Shown: positions 9,830-22,697 of the stretch, piece after piece
How positions within the stretch are numbered: position 1 is the stretch's first letter
Layout: each line of letters begins with the position of its first letter
NCBI GenBank assembly: GCA_000697335.1
Contig: JNEM01008748.1
Coordinates: 1 to 32,869 of the forward strand
Direction of reading: 5' to 3'
Length of the DNA stretch: 32,869 nucleotides
DNA from: Conidiobolus incongruus B7586
Taxonomy: Eukaryota > Entomophthoromycota > Entomophthoromycetes > Entomophthorales > Conidiobolaceae
Position numbers and translations under genes: made by a program
Notes under the pieces: model-generated
The model's database searches: none
The model's input: only the letters and a program-made list of their open reading frames with translations
Told to the model about the DNA's origin: nothing

Positions 9830-12800
9830 ATGATAGGCTCTGAAAAATCTTTACAATCTAATGATACATTATACTTCTACTTAAATAGGGAGCCAGTCCA
9901 TCTCAAAAACCCCGATCCAGAACTTACCTTACTCGAATACTTGCGTGGCAAGGGTTTGACAGGTACGAAATTAGGATGTGGGGAAGGTGGATGTGGTGCC
10001 TGTACAGTAGTACTCGGTATGTACGATATAAAGACACAAAATCCAAAATATTTGAGCGCTAACGCTTGCTTGACACCCCTATGTTCGGTGAATGGCAAGC
10101 AAGTTATCACAATTGAAGGTTTGGGCAATGAGAATGATCCTCATCCTATTCAAGTAAGTTTTCTGATTCTATAAAAAATACATCGGCTCTTAAGTTAGTA
10201 AAGGAACGTTTAGCACATCATCACGGCTCCCAATGTGGATTCTGTACACCCGGTATTGTGATGTCGTTGTACGGACTACTCAGAGACAATGACAAACCTA
10301 CTGTAGCCGATATCGAGGAGGGATTCGACGGCAACTTGTGCAGATGTACCGGATATCGTCCCATTCTGGACGCTGCTAAAACTTTTGCTTGCGACAATGT
10401 TCAGCATAAAAATCAATGTAGTGGTGGCGTTAAGCGGCTAGGGCAATGTTTAGTTCAAGTAATTACTCTAATATCAAAATTGGATCAAGCATTAAAGATT
10501 TTTAGGAAAAACAATTCAAACCTTACAACAGTCAAACCGAATTGCAATATCCGCAAGAGTTGATAGATTACCACATTACCATTGCAACAAATCCCACTCT
10601 ACTGCAATTTGACAATCAACAAGGCTACAAATGGCTCAGACCTTCCACTGTGGATCAGCTCCTACAACTCAAAGTATTTGTGATACTTTTAATATTTATA
10701 TTTTATATTAACATAAGGTTTAGTCTGAGTACCCTGATGCCAAGCTAATTGGCGGCAACACTGAAGTAGGGATTGAAATACGCTTACGTTTTATGGAATA
10801 TAAACACCTTATCTATACTGGTGACATTAAAGAGTTTAACGATCTGAAAATCCAACAAGACAAATTGGAAATTGGTGTGAATATCACTTTAAACCAATTG
10901 ACTAAGGATTTGAAATGTGCTCAAAAACATGTGAAGGTAATTTAATACTTTTTATAATAGTATATCATTTATTAACACTGTGTAGTCGCATCAACAATCT
11001 ACAATTCAAGCACTCATTACCAATTTAAAATGGTTCGCAGGGAATCAAATTCGAAACTTTGCAACTTTAGCCGGTAATATTATCACTGGATCGCCAATTT
11101 CTGATCTGACTCCCATCTTGATCGCTACCGACGCAAAATTGACCATTGCTTCAAAGAGTGGCGGTGAGAGGGTGATCCCAATGAGAAAATTGTATACTGG
11201 CTACAGAAAGAATGCACTTCGCCAGGATGAAGTCGCCCTGAGATTGGATATTCCATTGGCACGGGAGTTACAATTTGTCAGAGCTTACAAGCAAGCTAGA
11301 AGGAAGGATGACGATATTGCCATTGCGAACGCATGCTTCCAAGTCCAGCTTGAACGTACTCAAGATTGCTACATTATTGTAGATTTACAAGGCGGATTAG
11401 GAGGGGTTGCACCTACTACACTGCACTTGTCAACCCTAAACAATGTTGCAAAAGGCCGTAGGTGGGGATCCAACGAATTGTTGGAAGCTATCACCAACGA
11501 GATCCTTGACAAGGTCAATTTCGACTACACGGTCCCAGGAGGTCAGCCCACCTACAGACGTACACTAGTGTTATCATTCTTCAAGAAGTTCTGGCTCCAA
11601 ACATGTAAAGAGCTCAAAATTTCTACTGATGTCAGTACTGAAGGATTGGAAGATATCGAACGTAACGTCTCATTTGGCGTTCAAAGGTTCGACGATTCCA
11701 ACTTTAACAAAACTTTAGGAAGTGCTCAAATTCACGTTAGTGGTATGAAACAAACAACAGGTGTTGCCAAATACGTCGACGATATTCCCAAACAATTTAA
11801 CGAACTTTTCGGTGCTTTGGTCTTATCGTCAAAAGCTCATGCGAAGATTAAGAATGTGGACTATTCCGAAGCTTTGAAGATTCCTGGAGTCTATAAGATC
11901 GATTACACGGACGTTCCCGGCCAAAACAAATTTGGAGCTGCAGTGCCTGATGAGGAGATCTTCGCATCGGAAGAAGTTCACACGGTTGGACAAATCATTG
12001 CAGTGATTCTGGCAGACGATAAACTAACAGCCCGAAAAGCAGCTAACCTCGTTAAAGTAGAGTATGAAGAACTACCCTACATTCTAACCATTGAGGAAGC
12101 AATTAGTCAAAACTCCTTCTATCCTCAGTCCCGCCACATCGGTAGAGGCAACCTCGATGAAGAATTCGCCAAAAGTGACCACATTTTCGAAGGTGAGTAT
12201 TACATAGCGGGTCAGGAGCACTTCTACCTAGAAACCCAAGGTACTTTGGCTATTCCCAAGGGTGAAGGGCATGAAATTGAATTGACTTCGAGTAGCCAAA
12301 GCCTCACCAAATTGCAGAATCTCGTCGCGGAAGCTTTGGCTATTCCATTCAATCGCGTCGTCTGCAAAGCGAAGCGTCTGGGTGGTGGATTTGGAGGCAA
12401 GGACTGTCGAAGCGTTCTATTTGGTGCGGTTACTGCAGTCGCTGCCTATCGTTTGAATAGACCTGTCCGAGTTGTATTAGATCGTGACGTGGATATGTGC
12501 ATTTCCGGCCAGCGTCATCCCTTCCTAGGTAAGTGGAAATTAGGAGTTAATAAGGATGGTATCTTTAGAGCTTTGGACATTACAGTAAGTGATTTTCTTA
12601 CCGATATATCATTTATTTGATTAATTTTGAATTAGCTCTATAATAACGCTGGCCACTCCCTTGATTTGTCCCTCAGTGTCATGGACCGTGCCATTACCCA
12701 TGTGGATAACTGCTACTACTTCCCAGCACTCAATGTGGTAGGCAAATTGGCCAAAACCAATACTCCTTCCAATACTGCGTAAGCGATTATTTTATTATTT

Positions 12801-14313
12801 TATTAATCCTGAATACTAATTTACAACACTAGATTCCGAGGCTTCGGTGGCCCTCAAAGTATGATCATTTGTGAAATGATGATCTCTGAAGTAGCAGATC
12901 GTTTAGGCTTGGATCAACTAGAAATCAGAGTAAGCTCTATTTCAAATAAAAAAATTATTCAGAGGCTTACAATCGTTTAGAAAAAAAACATGTATGAGGA
13001 AGGCCAGTACACTCACTTCAACAATCAACTATTGGATTGGCATGTGCCCGAAATGTGGGATAAGATTCTAGATCAGAGCGACTACCACAAGCGTAGAGAA
13101 TTGGTTGATAAATTTAATGAAGAGCATACTTGGAAGAAGAGGGGATTATCTGTCATTCCTACCAAGTAACTATTCAATTGATTTGTAATTAAACATTATA
13201 TACTAATTAAACTTTAGATTTGGTATCTCTTTCAATGTCAGCTTCTTAAATCAATCTGCAGCTCTCGTACACATTTACACGGACGGTTCCATCTTATTGT
13301 CGCATGGAGGCGTTGAAATGGGCCAAGGTCTGCATACCAAAATGACTCAGATATGTGCGGACACCCTCGGAGTTCCCGTAGATACCGTTTTCATTTCCGA
13401 AACTTCCACGGACAAAGTCATTAATGCTGCTCCTACTGGGGCTAGTGTCTCGAGTGATTTGAACGGATACGCCATTTACAATGCATGTGTCGAGCTCAGA
13501 GATAGGATTAAGCCTTATAGAGATGCCAATCCCAACGGTACGATGAAGGACTGGGCCAAAGCAGCCTACTTCGATCGTGTCAACTTGACTGCCAACGGCT
13601 TCTACAAGACTCCTGACCTCAGTTACGACTTTGACAAGAATGAGGGACTCCTATTCTTCTACTACACTTCTGGGGTGTCTGTATCGGAAGTGGAAATCGA
13701 TGTTTTAACTGGAGATCACACCATTTTGAGATCTGACATTATTATGGATATTGGTGAGAGTATTAACGTAGCCACTGATATTGGTCAAATTGAAGGTGCT
13801 TTTATTCAAGGTGTCGGTAAGTAACAATCTGCCATTGCATCATCATCATCAATTATTGACAATAATTTAGGTCTAACCACTCTCGAAGAACCCCTCTTCC
13901 ACCCTGACGGCCGTGCATTTACGAGGGGGCCTGGCAATTACAAGATTCCAGGCTTCAGAGACATTCCTCAAGAGTTCTATGTGGATATTCTGCAAGGCAA
14001 GCAGTACAAGAATCTCAAAACAATCAAACGATCCAAAGGTGTGGGCGAACCTCCACTCTTCATGGGAGCTTCCGTGTTCTTTGCTATTAGGGACGCCATC
14101 ACTAGTGCCAGGTAATATTAACCATATTATTATTAATATTTTGTTGCTCATTTCAATTATTATAGAAACTCCAACGGTATTACAGACCCCCTCAAACTCT
14201 CATCACCTGCCACCAGTGAAAAAATCCGATTGCACTGTTCTGACGATTTGGTGAAATTATCCAAGGTAGAACCCAAAAATCTCCATGACAAATTATGGGC
14301 ACATAATATTTAA
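9830..14313 (+). CDS. XDH: Xanthine dehydrogenase (molybdopterin/FAD/2Fe-2S), 11 exons
   Basis: XDH oxidises hypoxanthine to xanthine and xanthine to uric acid in purine breakdown, in the cytosol. Exons: 9830-10153, 10195-10458, 10506-10673, 10724-10936, 10986-12584, 12636-12778, 12833-12929, 12981-13165, 13218-13816, 13871-14111, 14166-14313. They sum to 3981 nt, 1326 residues, the usual family length, and all junctions keep frame with GT...AG ends. Introns are 41-54 bp; those at 12779-12832 and 13166-13217 carry TACTAAT. The start at 9830 is the first ATG; the frame upstream holds only a TTG. Seen in order: first 2Fe-2S cluster Cys50, 55, 58 and 80; second cluster Cys122, 125, 157 and 159; FAD domain [12 protein letters not shown] (259-270); Mo domain GGGFGGKD (789-796), Arg874, AFRGFGGPQ and catalytic Glu1257 in GVGEPPLF. 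The residue after GGK is Asp796 where xanthine dehydrogenases normally have Glu. No peroxisomal C-terminal tripeptide is present. Confidence 0.96.
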
Positions 14314-15829
14314 TATTACCACTACTACTGAGTTGAGTTCAATCATATAAAAAATATATCTTGAAGTAGTTAGCAATTTAACCTTATTTAAGGTAATAAT
14401 GTTGAACTAAAATGAATATTCAAATCATTTCCAAATTCCAATCCAATATTTGTCAATTTTTTTATTTAAAAGATGGCTTAACAAAGGAAACTTAACAAAC
14501 TTGTAATCAAATCATAAAATTGATTTTTACTAAACAAAATTTGTAAATTAAAAAAATCTTTATAACTAAAAAATTGATGTTAAGATTGAATTAAATCCAT
14601 TCAATAGTAAATTGAAAATACAATCATAGTATAATGTTTAAAATGAAGGAAAAATAATTTAGTAGAAAACCAGAAATTAAACCTTGTTAAAAATGTCATA
14701 TATATATTTATTATGAATTTCTCAATATTAGAAATTTTGAATATTGAAGATTATAATGGGATTTAATTCAAAAACTAATGATAATTGATTGAATTTTCAA
14801 ATTAATTAATTTTAACCTATTATTCAACTATATTAATAATAAATAAAATAAGATGTCTTAGTGTACAGATTGATTCTTTAACTATATATTATATTTAAAT
14901 TTTATAATTTATTAAAATTAATTATTCCAAATATTATAAATTTGAATAATTGATCATTTACTTTAATACTAATATAATTCATTTATTATCTATAATACTA
15001 TTTTGATTAATTTTAAGATTATATTTTACTAATAATTTTCAATATAATTAATATATAATATAATCACAATGATTATTTTATTTATATCTTAAATAATTTT
15101 TCTGAATTTAATATTAATATCAGCAATATATACAATATATATCATTGGATATTTGGAATATTATTAAAATAGTTACTCAATATTATATATTTTTAAATTT
15201 TCCAATTTATTATAATCTTTTAATAGATAATTATAGTATATTATAATATAATTAACATATATTAATATTTAACAAAAATAAAACTAAACTGATTTTCTTC
15301 AATATTTTTACTTAAATTTATCAAAATCATCATAAAAAATATAGAATTAATATTTTAAGTATTTTATCTTTCAAAATTAAATTTTATTACATTGAAATAT
15401 AATCATTTACATCGATTATTATAAACAATTATATTAAATATATTCAAATGACTTGAAAACTATGAATAAATTAATATATCTACTTTTTGTGGAATAATGA
15501 ATATCATTCAAAATAGCTATAAAAATTATTTTTTCTGCAACAAAACCCACTACTTATTTCATATCATAACTTATTCCTTTACTAAAGATTGTCAAGATCT
15601 AAATGGAAACTATTATACCATAAAACATTAGAGTTTTCAAAAGGCAGATTTTCAATTCTATTTTGAATAGAATAGCTATTTGAATGTGAAAATAATGAAA
15701 TTTCCATAAGTTATGAATATCTCCAAAATAAGATAGAGAATTTAATATTCTAGTATAAATTATCAAATCATATTGGTCAGTTTTATAAATTTATTTAATA
15801 TATAAAAAATGTGAGAAAAAAAATAATTT
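14314..15829. other. AT-rich spacer downstream of XDH, nothing recognised
   Basis: No coding frame or RNA was recognised in these 1.5 kb. The XDH 3' UTR must begin here, but no clear AATAAA lies close to the stop codon. Confidence 0.55.
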
Positions 15830-17150
15830 AATATATTATTACTATAGAATTAAAAAAATAGGAAATTTTTTAATTTTTGATTTTTCAAATATATTATTAG
15901 TTTCAGATAAAAAAATATATACAAAACAAATAAGAAAATAAATAGTTTTGAATTATATATATATATAATAATTTTTTTGATTAAAAAAATAATTTTTTAA
16001 AATTAGTTGTTTAATTTAATTATATTTAAACAAAATAATAACCATCAAAATTCTTTTATTTAATATTAATAAAACTTAACCATAAACTATCTAAAATTAT
16101 TTAAAATTTACAAACAGCTTTTAATAATAAAATATTATTTAAATTAATAATTCATTAGTAGATAAATTACTTTAAAACTTAAAAAAAAACTACTTAAAAT
16201 GTATTAAGATTTAAAAAATTAATTTTAATCATTACTTTTTTATTTGTTAATAAAGTGAAAAAAACATATTAAAAAGTATCTTTTTATTTTAACTAAAGAA
16301 TTATTAAGTTACTTTAATATTAGTTACATAAGTATTTTATATATATTAAAGTTTAAATTAAAATTAATTAATAAAAATATAAAATAGGTACCTTATAATT
16401 TAACTAAAGTTTAAAAGAAAGTTAGAGTAACTATTGTTAAACAAAACTTACTAAGATATAACTAGAAACCAAAGCTTTTATAGCAAATTATTATAATTGA
16501 TGAATCTTAGGTTTTTTTATATAATCCTTTATTAAAACATAAATCAAAGTATTAAATTAAGATAAATCAACCCCTTTTATAAATTCCTTTAAATAAACAC
16601 TTTCTTAATAAATGAATGTTAATTGTTATAATAAATTATAATAGCATATACTATTCTTATTTAATTTTTAAAGGAAAATTAATTAATAATAAACTTTATA
16701 TTTTTTTCTAAGTAAAACTATTTTAAATTAATATTCTCAATATAATTTGAAAAAACCTATTATTTTACATGATATTTATAAAATACATAAATCTAAAGCT
16801 GTAAAAAACTTTCTAATTAAAAATAACTAGAAAAACTACTACATCTAGTATATTCTTTAGATTATAACCTATGTAATTATAATTATTTTAGGTAATTAAA
16901 AAACCAACTTACAAAAAAGAAAATTTCTGCAGGAAAATTTATTTGGTTTGTGAAATATTAAATTTTAGTCTATAATAAAAAGAATTATTTTTTAAGTGTT
17001 AGATCTTTGTTAGAAGTATAGCAAAAAGTTATTAGAAATAAAGGAAATTATTAATTTTATATTATATATTTATCTTTATTTTTTATATATTAAAATCTAT
17101 ATTTTTTTTCAATTGCAAAAAATTCCCATTATTTAAATTAAAGTAATAAT
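15830..17150 (-). repeat. AT-rich interspersed repeat, copy 2 (inverted)
   Basis: Read on the minus strand, this stretch follows copy 1 (6463-7725) nearly end to end. Its CTTTAATTTAAATAATGG near 17150 matches the left end. AGTATAGCAAAAAGTTATTA near 17015 (plus strand) is the exact reverse complement of part of copy 1. A 16300-16420 block matches 7150-7320, and ACTAATAATATATTTGAA near 15890 (minus strand) matches 7664. Part of it (16780-16990) is closer to copy 3, including AATTATAATTACATA and ACAGCTTTA words. A short AT dinucleotide run lies near 15955. No coding capacity is seen. The element was probably inserted independently of copy 1, in the opposite orientation. Confidence 0.75.
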
Positions 17151-17789
17151 TAACTAGACAAAATCTAAATCACTCTTTAAATGAGTAGCTGGAATAACTT
17201 CTTGCTCCACAGCAAAGAATATTAGTCACAACCATTTTTTAAAGACCCATCTGATAATCTAAATCAAAATCAATATATAGTATAAAATGTCAGATGCTGC
17301 AAAATAAAGCCCATTGGGCTCTGTTTCAAATAAGGTAGTTAGTTGACATAAGTTAAAATAACAAAGTTATATCTGGCTGCCAATATTTCATATACTATTA
17401 TTTTCTATTTAACAAATATGTAAAATTGATAAATGAAATAATTGTAATGCTACTCTCATCAAATAATCTTCAATGTTAAAAAAAGCATTAAAGTTACAAT
17501 ATTTTAATTTCATTTTTTATAGTCATCCTCATTTTTATCTACATTCTTAAAATATTTTTTCATAATGGAGCACTCTCAAAATTTTTCCCAATAAAAAAAA
17601 TTATTAATTAATATTTACTTAAGCGAAGCAATTATAGAAAAGTGTCACATTTAGATAAAAATGGTTATTATGGTATGATAATAGTAGACAACTTGAAAAA
17701 TAAAAAATCATTTATAACAAAATAAAGATTTATAGGTTATTAAAAGTATCTAACAATGATATATTTCACCTATTTAGTATAAAATTTAA
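17151..17789. other. Spacer with a GC-richer patch, unassigned
   Basis: Between repeat copy 2 and oxidase fragment D lies a stretch whose first 270 bp (about 17170-17430) are clearly less AT-rich than the surroundings. A short minus-strand frame (about 17165-17230) reads AVEQEVIPATHLKSDLDFV, and another reads ETEPNGLYFAASD, separated by stops. This may be the remains of a gene, but I cannot name a family. The rest is plain AT-rich spacer. Confidence 0.4.
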
Positions 17790-18362
17790 TGAATATCAAG
17801 ATTAAGAGATTGCATAATATATTTTGAATTTACTTTGGAATCAAATTTATAAAACGCATTCTCTAGAGCTTGAGTTTCAATGTGAACAAAGTAAGTCAAT
17901 GAAGATGATCTTGCTGGTTTCGTATTTACAGTGATCTATATCAGCTAAAGTAAGTTCAACTTCATATTGACTTCTTGTTCAATGAATACTTTCATAAACA
18001 CTATTAGTCGTATTGGCATAAAACATTAGATGATCGTCATCAAAAGTAGGAAGGTATGCAGGGGGTAAGAATGGAGCATGATTGTTATGTCTGAAATCAT
18101 GTGTTTAATGAGCAAAAGTGTCATACTTAATAAAAATTTCTCTCCAAATGCACTTTTCTTCTTCAATTAATCAGATACAACCTTGTGAACATCATAAACC
18201 AACAGAATAAAGCAAAAATAGCTGAATTGCAGTATTGATCAAACAATCTACCGTTTTTGATTCGGTAAATTAAATTATTCACAATATTGAAAAATATTAA
18301 AAATGTATATATCCAAAGAGAAAATGTGACTTTTGTCTAATACTCTAGGAATTTGATCCATA
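17790..18362 (-). pseudogene. Flavin-oxidase pseudogene fragment D
   Basis: This is a decayed piece of the same family as the intact gene at 22698-24023, lying just downstream of copy A. It corresponds to the C-terminal half: from the strand ending in DVTL(D/N)I, through the region of APNF...LPP and the SFHWTGG-like motif, to HIETQALENAFY and a degenerate FDS block near its end. The N-terminal FAD-binding half is absent. It is much closer to copy C than to A or B: 108 bp (17957-18064) are identical to 29260-29367, and the next 15 bp differ by one G. It lacks about 45 bp present in C near 17910. Many stops and shifts; non-functional. The outer limits are approximate. Confidence 0.8.
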
Positions 18363-18556
18363 TTTAAAATTGATTGACATATAATAGCTATTTAAGAAAT
18401 TTATATTAATAAAGTAACTATATTTCAATATTTAGACTACATTTTAATAATAATAGATTTGTATTATATTTTGATTAAAGTTGAAATTTTTCATCATTAA
18501 CAATCGAAATACTCAATATTATTTATTAAATAGAAAAGAATACTAAATAATTTTAA

Positions 18557-19893
18557 TTAAAAATATTTATTTACGATGTATTCTGCAGCATTAATAGAAG
18601 TTTCAACACATTCGAAGCTTAATAAAGGTGTAGCGAAGCATAAGTTTTGATTTCCTTGAATGGAGTCAAATTGCTGGTAAAAACCGCTTTGTAAAGAACC
18701 AGTTCTGACATGAGGAAAATAACTCAATGCTTTTTCATAAATTGATAATTTGGTTGATAATCCAGGTAAGAGTAAGGGGAAGATTTTGTCAATTTCAGCT
18801 TTATAATGTTGCATATCTCCTTCTGAAGGTTCAGTTTGGAATTTACCTCCTGTCCAATGGAAGCTAGTGTAGGCACCGTTACCAAGAGTTTGGTTAGTCC
18901 AAAGGATTTGGCGACCATCATTTAAGACTGGGGGCTTGGTGGAGGTAAAACTGGAATATATCTATGATGCTTAAAATTGGGAGCATAATGGGCAATTGAA
19001 GCATACTTGTTAACAGTAACGTGTCCTAAAATACCTTTTTCTTTAGCAGATAATCCTTGCACGATTTTTCCCACCTCACTGACTGTTGGAGGAAAAGCAA
19101 GGATAACAGAGCTACAATCTTGGGTGAATTCGGTTCCCCTTTCATTGGTATAGGTTAATTTAGTAACAGTATCACCTATAATGATATTGTTGATATCGAT
19201 ATTCAATGTAACATCAAGATCTTTAGCTAATGCCAATGGAATTTTATCCATTCCATTTAAAACGGTATAAGCTTTAACATCTCCTTTTCTAATAAGATCC
19301 AAATATTGAACGAAATAAAGGGCAGGTGTTTCATCAATGGCCCCATATCCATACGTGGTTAAGAAGATAAGAGCGAATTGTTGAAGATCTTCCAAGTTAT
19401 TTTTCTTAAGCCATTCACCAGTTGGAACATATAATTCTGGGCTTACGTTGATAAAACCACTGTCAGCATTCAATTTCTTGCGAATTTCTCTATAACGATT
19501 TAAAGCTTCAATAACCTTCTTATCCTTTGTGGCATCAAGTAATTGAATGGTAATACCAGTGTTAGGTTGGTAGGCCGCAAAGTCCCCAATAAAGTAATCA
19601 GTGATCTTAATATTATTCTTTTTAATAATATCTAAAGTTCTGGTATAATATTCGGAAATAATGACGGGTCCCATATTCCAAACTCTTCCATCTTGACGGA
19701 ATACATGCATCTTTCCTCAGACACGATCGATTTTTTCGAATACTTTGACATCATAATCCTTCTCTTTAAGGCTAGTAGCGGCACTTAGTCCAGTTATGCC
19801 AGCACCAAGAACACAAACGGGTCCCTGAGGTTGGGTCGGTTTGGCACCGACAAATAATCCAAGAGCAAGAAAAGAGATCAAATTCAACATCAT
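18557..19893 (-). pseudogene. Secreted FAD-dependent amine-oxidase-like gene, copy A, with one stop and one frameshift
   Basis: Reading from ATG at 19893, the product starts MMLNLISFLALGLFVGA, a signal peptide, then PVCVLGAGITGLSAA, the dinucleotide-binding GxGxxG. It continues through KVFEK and VWNMGPV to a C-terminus aligned with gene B (about 445 residues against 441). Two lesions break it. A TGA at 19717-19719 replaces the first Gly of RVGGK. A one-base shortfall near 18932-18936, in a run of five C, shifts the frame after LPPPSP; the correct frame then resumes with VLNDGRQILWTN through HWTGG to VNKYF and TAA at 18557-18559. All else is open and well conserved. It is therefore a very recent pseudogene or a gene with sequencing errors. 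It is single-exon like B, on the same strand, about 2.8 kb away. The exact substrate of the family is unknown. Confidence 0.85.
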
Positions 19894-22697
19894 GTTCTAA
19901 ATCTATAAAATAAATCAAATATAAGCTATAACTTATTAATTATAGGGTATAAATATCATTAAATCATATATTAATGGTTTTTAACTGTTTGTTACATCTA
20001 GATTTTTCTCTTTTCTTAAACATGATTAGTATGTCATGTGCAAAATATTGATATTAAGAACATTTGGGTAAGTGAAAGATTAACATTCATTACACAAATT
20101 TAAAACTTTATGATCAATTATAGAGGTATTTTAAATATTTAATTTTATAATAATACTTGTTTTTATTTTTAGTTTTAAAATATCTTTAATTTTGTACACA
20201 ATAGTGGATTTGATCATTACTTAAGGTGTTATTATTTGATAATCACTATATTTATATATCAAGATACTTGGTTATACTTTGTAATATAAAATATCAATAC
20301 CTAATTATTGATATATTTAACAAAAGTATTTTTATTAAATTTTCATTAAATTTTAATTAAATGGAAATATATTTATATTTTTTAAAGGTAAAAAAATTAA
20401 ACTAATTATAAACAAATAAAAATTTTTTATTTAAAGAGAAAAAGATAAACTTGTATTCATTAATGAGAAGTTTATTAATCGAGATTGAGCTTTATTTAAT
20501 TCCCATATATCCTAACACTAATTTATCAATTTCAGTGAAACAAAATTTTAAAATCTAAAATAAATTAAATAAAATTTTTTATTTACATGATTACATCTAT
20601 GAGATAATTTTTTCATCATATTTTAATAGAATTCGCTTTTTAATCATAAAATCATAAATGATAATTATGATTTCAAATAATAAATATATCAATATCAGAG
20701 TTAGAATATTCCGGTAGATCATATAATATTATTAGTATATATATATATGATTTTATTAATATGAGGATTAGGATCTTGATATATTCTAGAATTTCATAGT
20801 AATCCTTATTAAAAATTAAAATCTAATGAATACATTTTTTATTGATTCAACTATTTTCAATAAATTTCTTAATGGTTTTATGGGAAAATCGAGAATTAAA
20901 TTAATCAAAATCAAATGGAGCTGGTTCTTGAAACAGACTAATTTGATTAGCCGGTTAATTTAAAATTAAAATTAATATTATTATAGTTGGACAGAGTTTT
21001 TGATATCTGCATTATTTGATTTTCGATTCAATTATTTGGAATTTTATAACAAGTTATACTTGAACACTAATCGATTTTCTCAATTTGATGGAAAGAGATA
21101 AAAAATACATTTAATACCCAAGTAAAGTAAAAAGATATTTGCCTAAACATTATATAATATTAATAATACTTTATTGATGATTTTGTACATATAAAAAATT
21201 AAAATTTATTTAGCAAAGGCGTATGATTAACACTGAATAGTTAATTAATGTATTATTTAATTTTGATTGAGATTTAATATGCAATATTAAATTCCGATTG
21301 ATATCAAATACATTATATTATATTAAATGTATGGATAGTGAAATCATTAACCTTCGATGAAAGCAAATATCATTAAATTAGATAAATGAAGAGTTGATTG
21401 CAATATAAAATTTCTAAGATTATAAATTATAAATTTTACTATTATATTTTAATAATTGAATCAAGTTTATAAATTCAATTTATCATATAATCTAGTAATA
21501 CATAAAATAAAATAAAGATATACTATCAAATGTACAAAAATAGTAAAGTTAAATATTTCATTATACTAAGCGGACAACTGCATGATAAACTATTACACTG
21601 TATATTATTTATGTCAATAGCCTAATCACCAACATTGCAATATGTAATAAAAGCAATTGGTTAGGTTATAGGCGGTGGGTCTACTATTGTGAACTAGGTT
21701 TTGGAAGTACATCAAATTAAATAAGCAGTGCATTTTATTATGATTAGGAGTTTTAAGTAATTATTTTCAGAGAATAAAATGTGTTTATTCGTAATAATTT
21801 TCAAGGTCATGATCGAGCTAATATAATCAATAACTTAAAACAATACTTTGACAAAATTTAATAAAAAATAAACATCCGACTAGTGATGAATCTGGATCTA
21901 AAGTAAGAGTGAAGCTAATAAGAATGAACGAGATATATTAGAAACATAAAAGCCAGCCGAGGGTACGTCTATTGGGGTATATAGTGAGAATGGTGCAATG
22001 ACAAATAACGAACAATAAATTGGTAATAAATAATTTTCAGTTAAATATTTCAATATATTAAAAAATACAAAAATGATTCAATTAACAACGTTAAACATTT
22101 TTAATTAATCAAATTATATTGTTATGTATTATAGGGTATTGAATTTTTGATATCAAAATCCACAAATTTCATATTTCAATATATCAAAGATTAACCACAA
22201 TAATCGTTTATTTAGTAATAAAGTTGATTAATAAATAGTACCTTAGTACTCCTATATCATTTTCCTTAAAATAAATTATATTTATAATATTTTGTCTTTT
22301 TATTTATATATAATTAACAATGGATTAAAAAGTTTTGATAATCATATCACATAATATTGGAAAACATTGTTAATTATTAAAATGATTATCCACTATATAT
22401 TTCCAAATTATTAAATCACTACAAGTTCCAAATTATTATATTATAAATGAAAAAAAAAATAATTAAATATTTCAAAATAATTTAATATCTTAACAATGTG
22501 TTATAAAAATCAACTTTTTGTAAGATATATATTAAAAAATTAATAATATATATTCGCAAACTGTTTATTATTAATATCAAAGAAACTATCAATGACTACT
22601 CAGAACTTCAATAATAAAAAAATGAAATATATATACCAATTAAGTATAAATTTCTAGCTTTAATTAATTTTATAACCCTTTTAATAAATTGGGTTTA
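19894..22697. other. AT-rich spacer between oxidase copies A and B
   Basis: This stretch of 2.8 kb holds no convincing coding frame. Patches near 21540-21720 and 21860-22020 are less AT-rich than the rest and could be remnants of something older, but I recognise no family in any frame. A short AT dinucleotide run lies near 20735. Confidence 0.5.

Noticed and set aside
13873-14254. Open frames on both strands over the last XDH exons
   Set aside because: Splicing exons 13871-14111 and 14166-14313 gives the expected XDH C-terminus, so these frames are by-products.
19717-19719. TGA as a sense codon (recoded genetic code or selenocysteine)
   Set aside because: The TGA in copy A stands at a Gly position, those in copy C at Trp positions, and copy C also has TAG and TAA; ordinary decay explains all. 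The intact genes all end in TAA and need no recoding.
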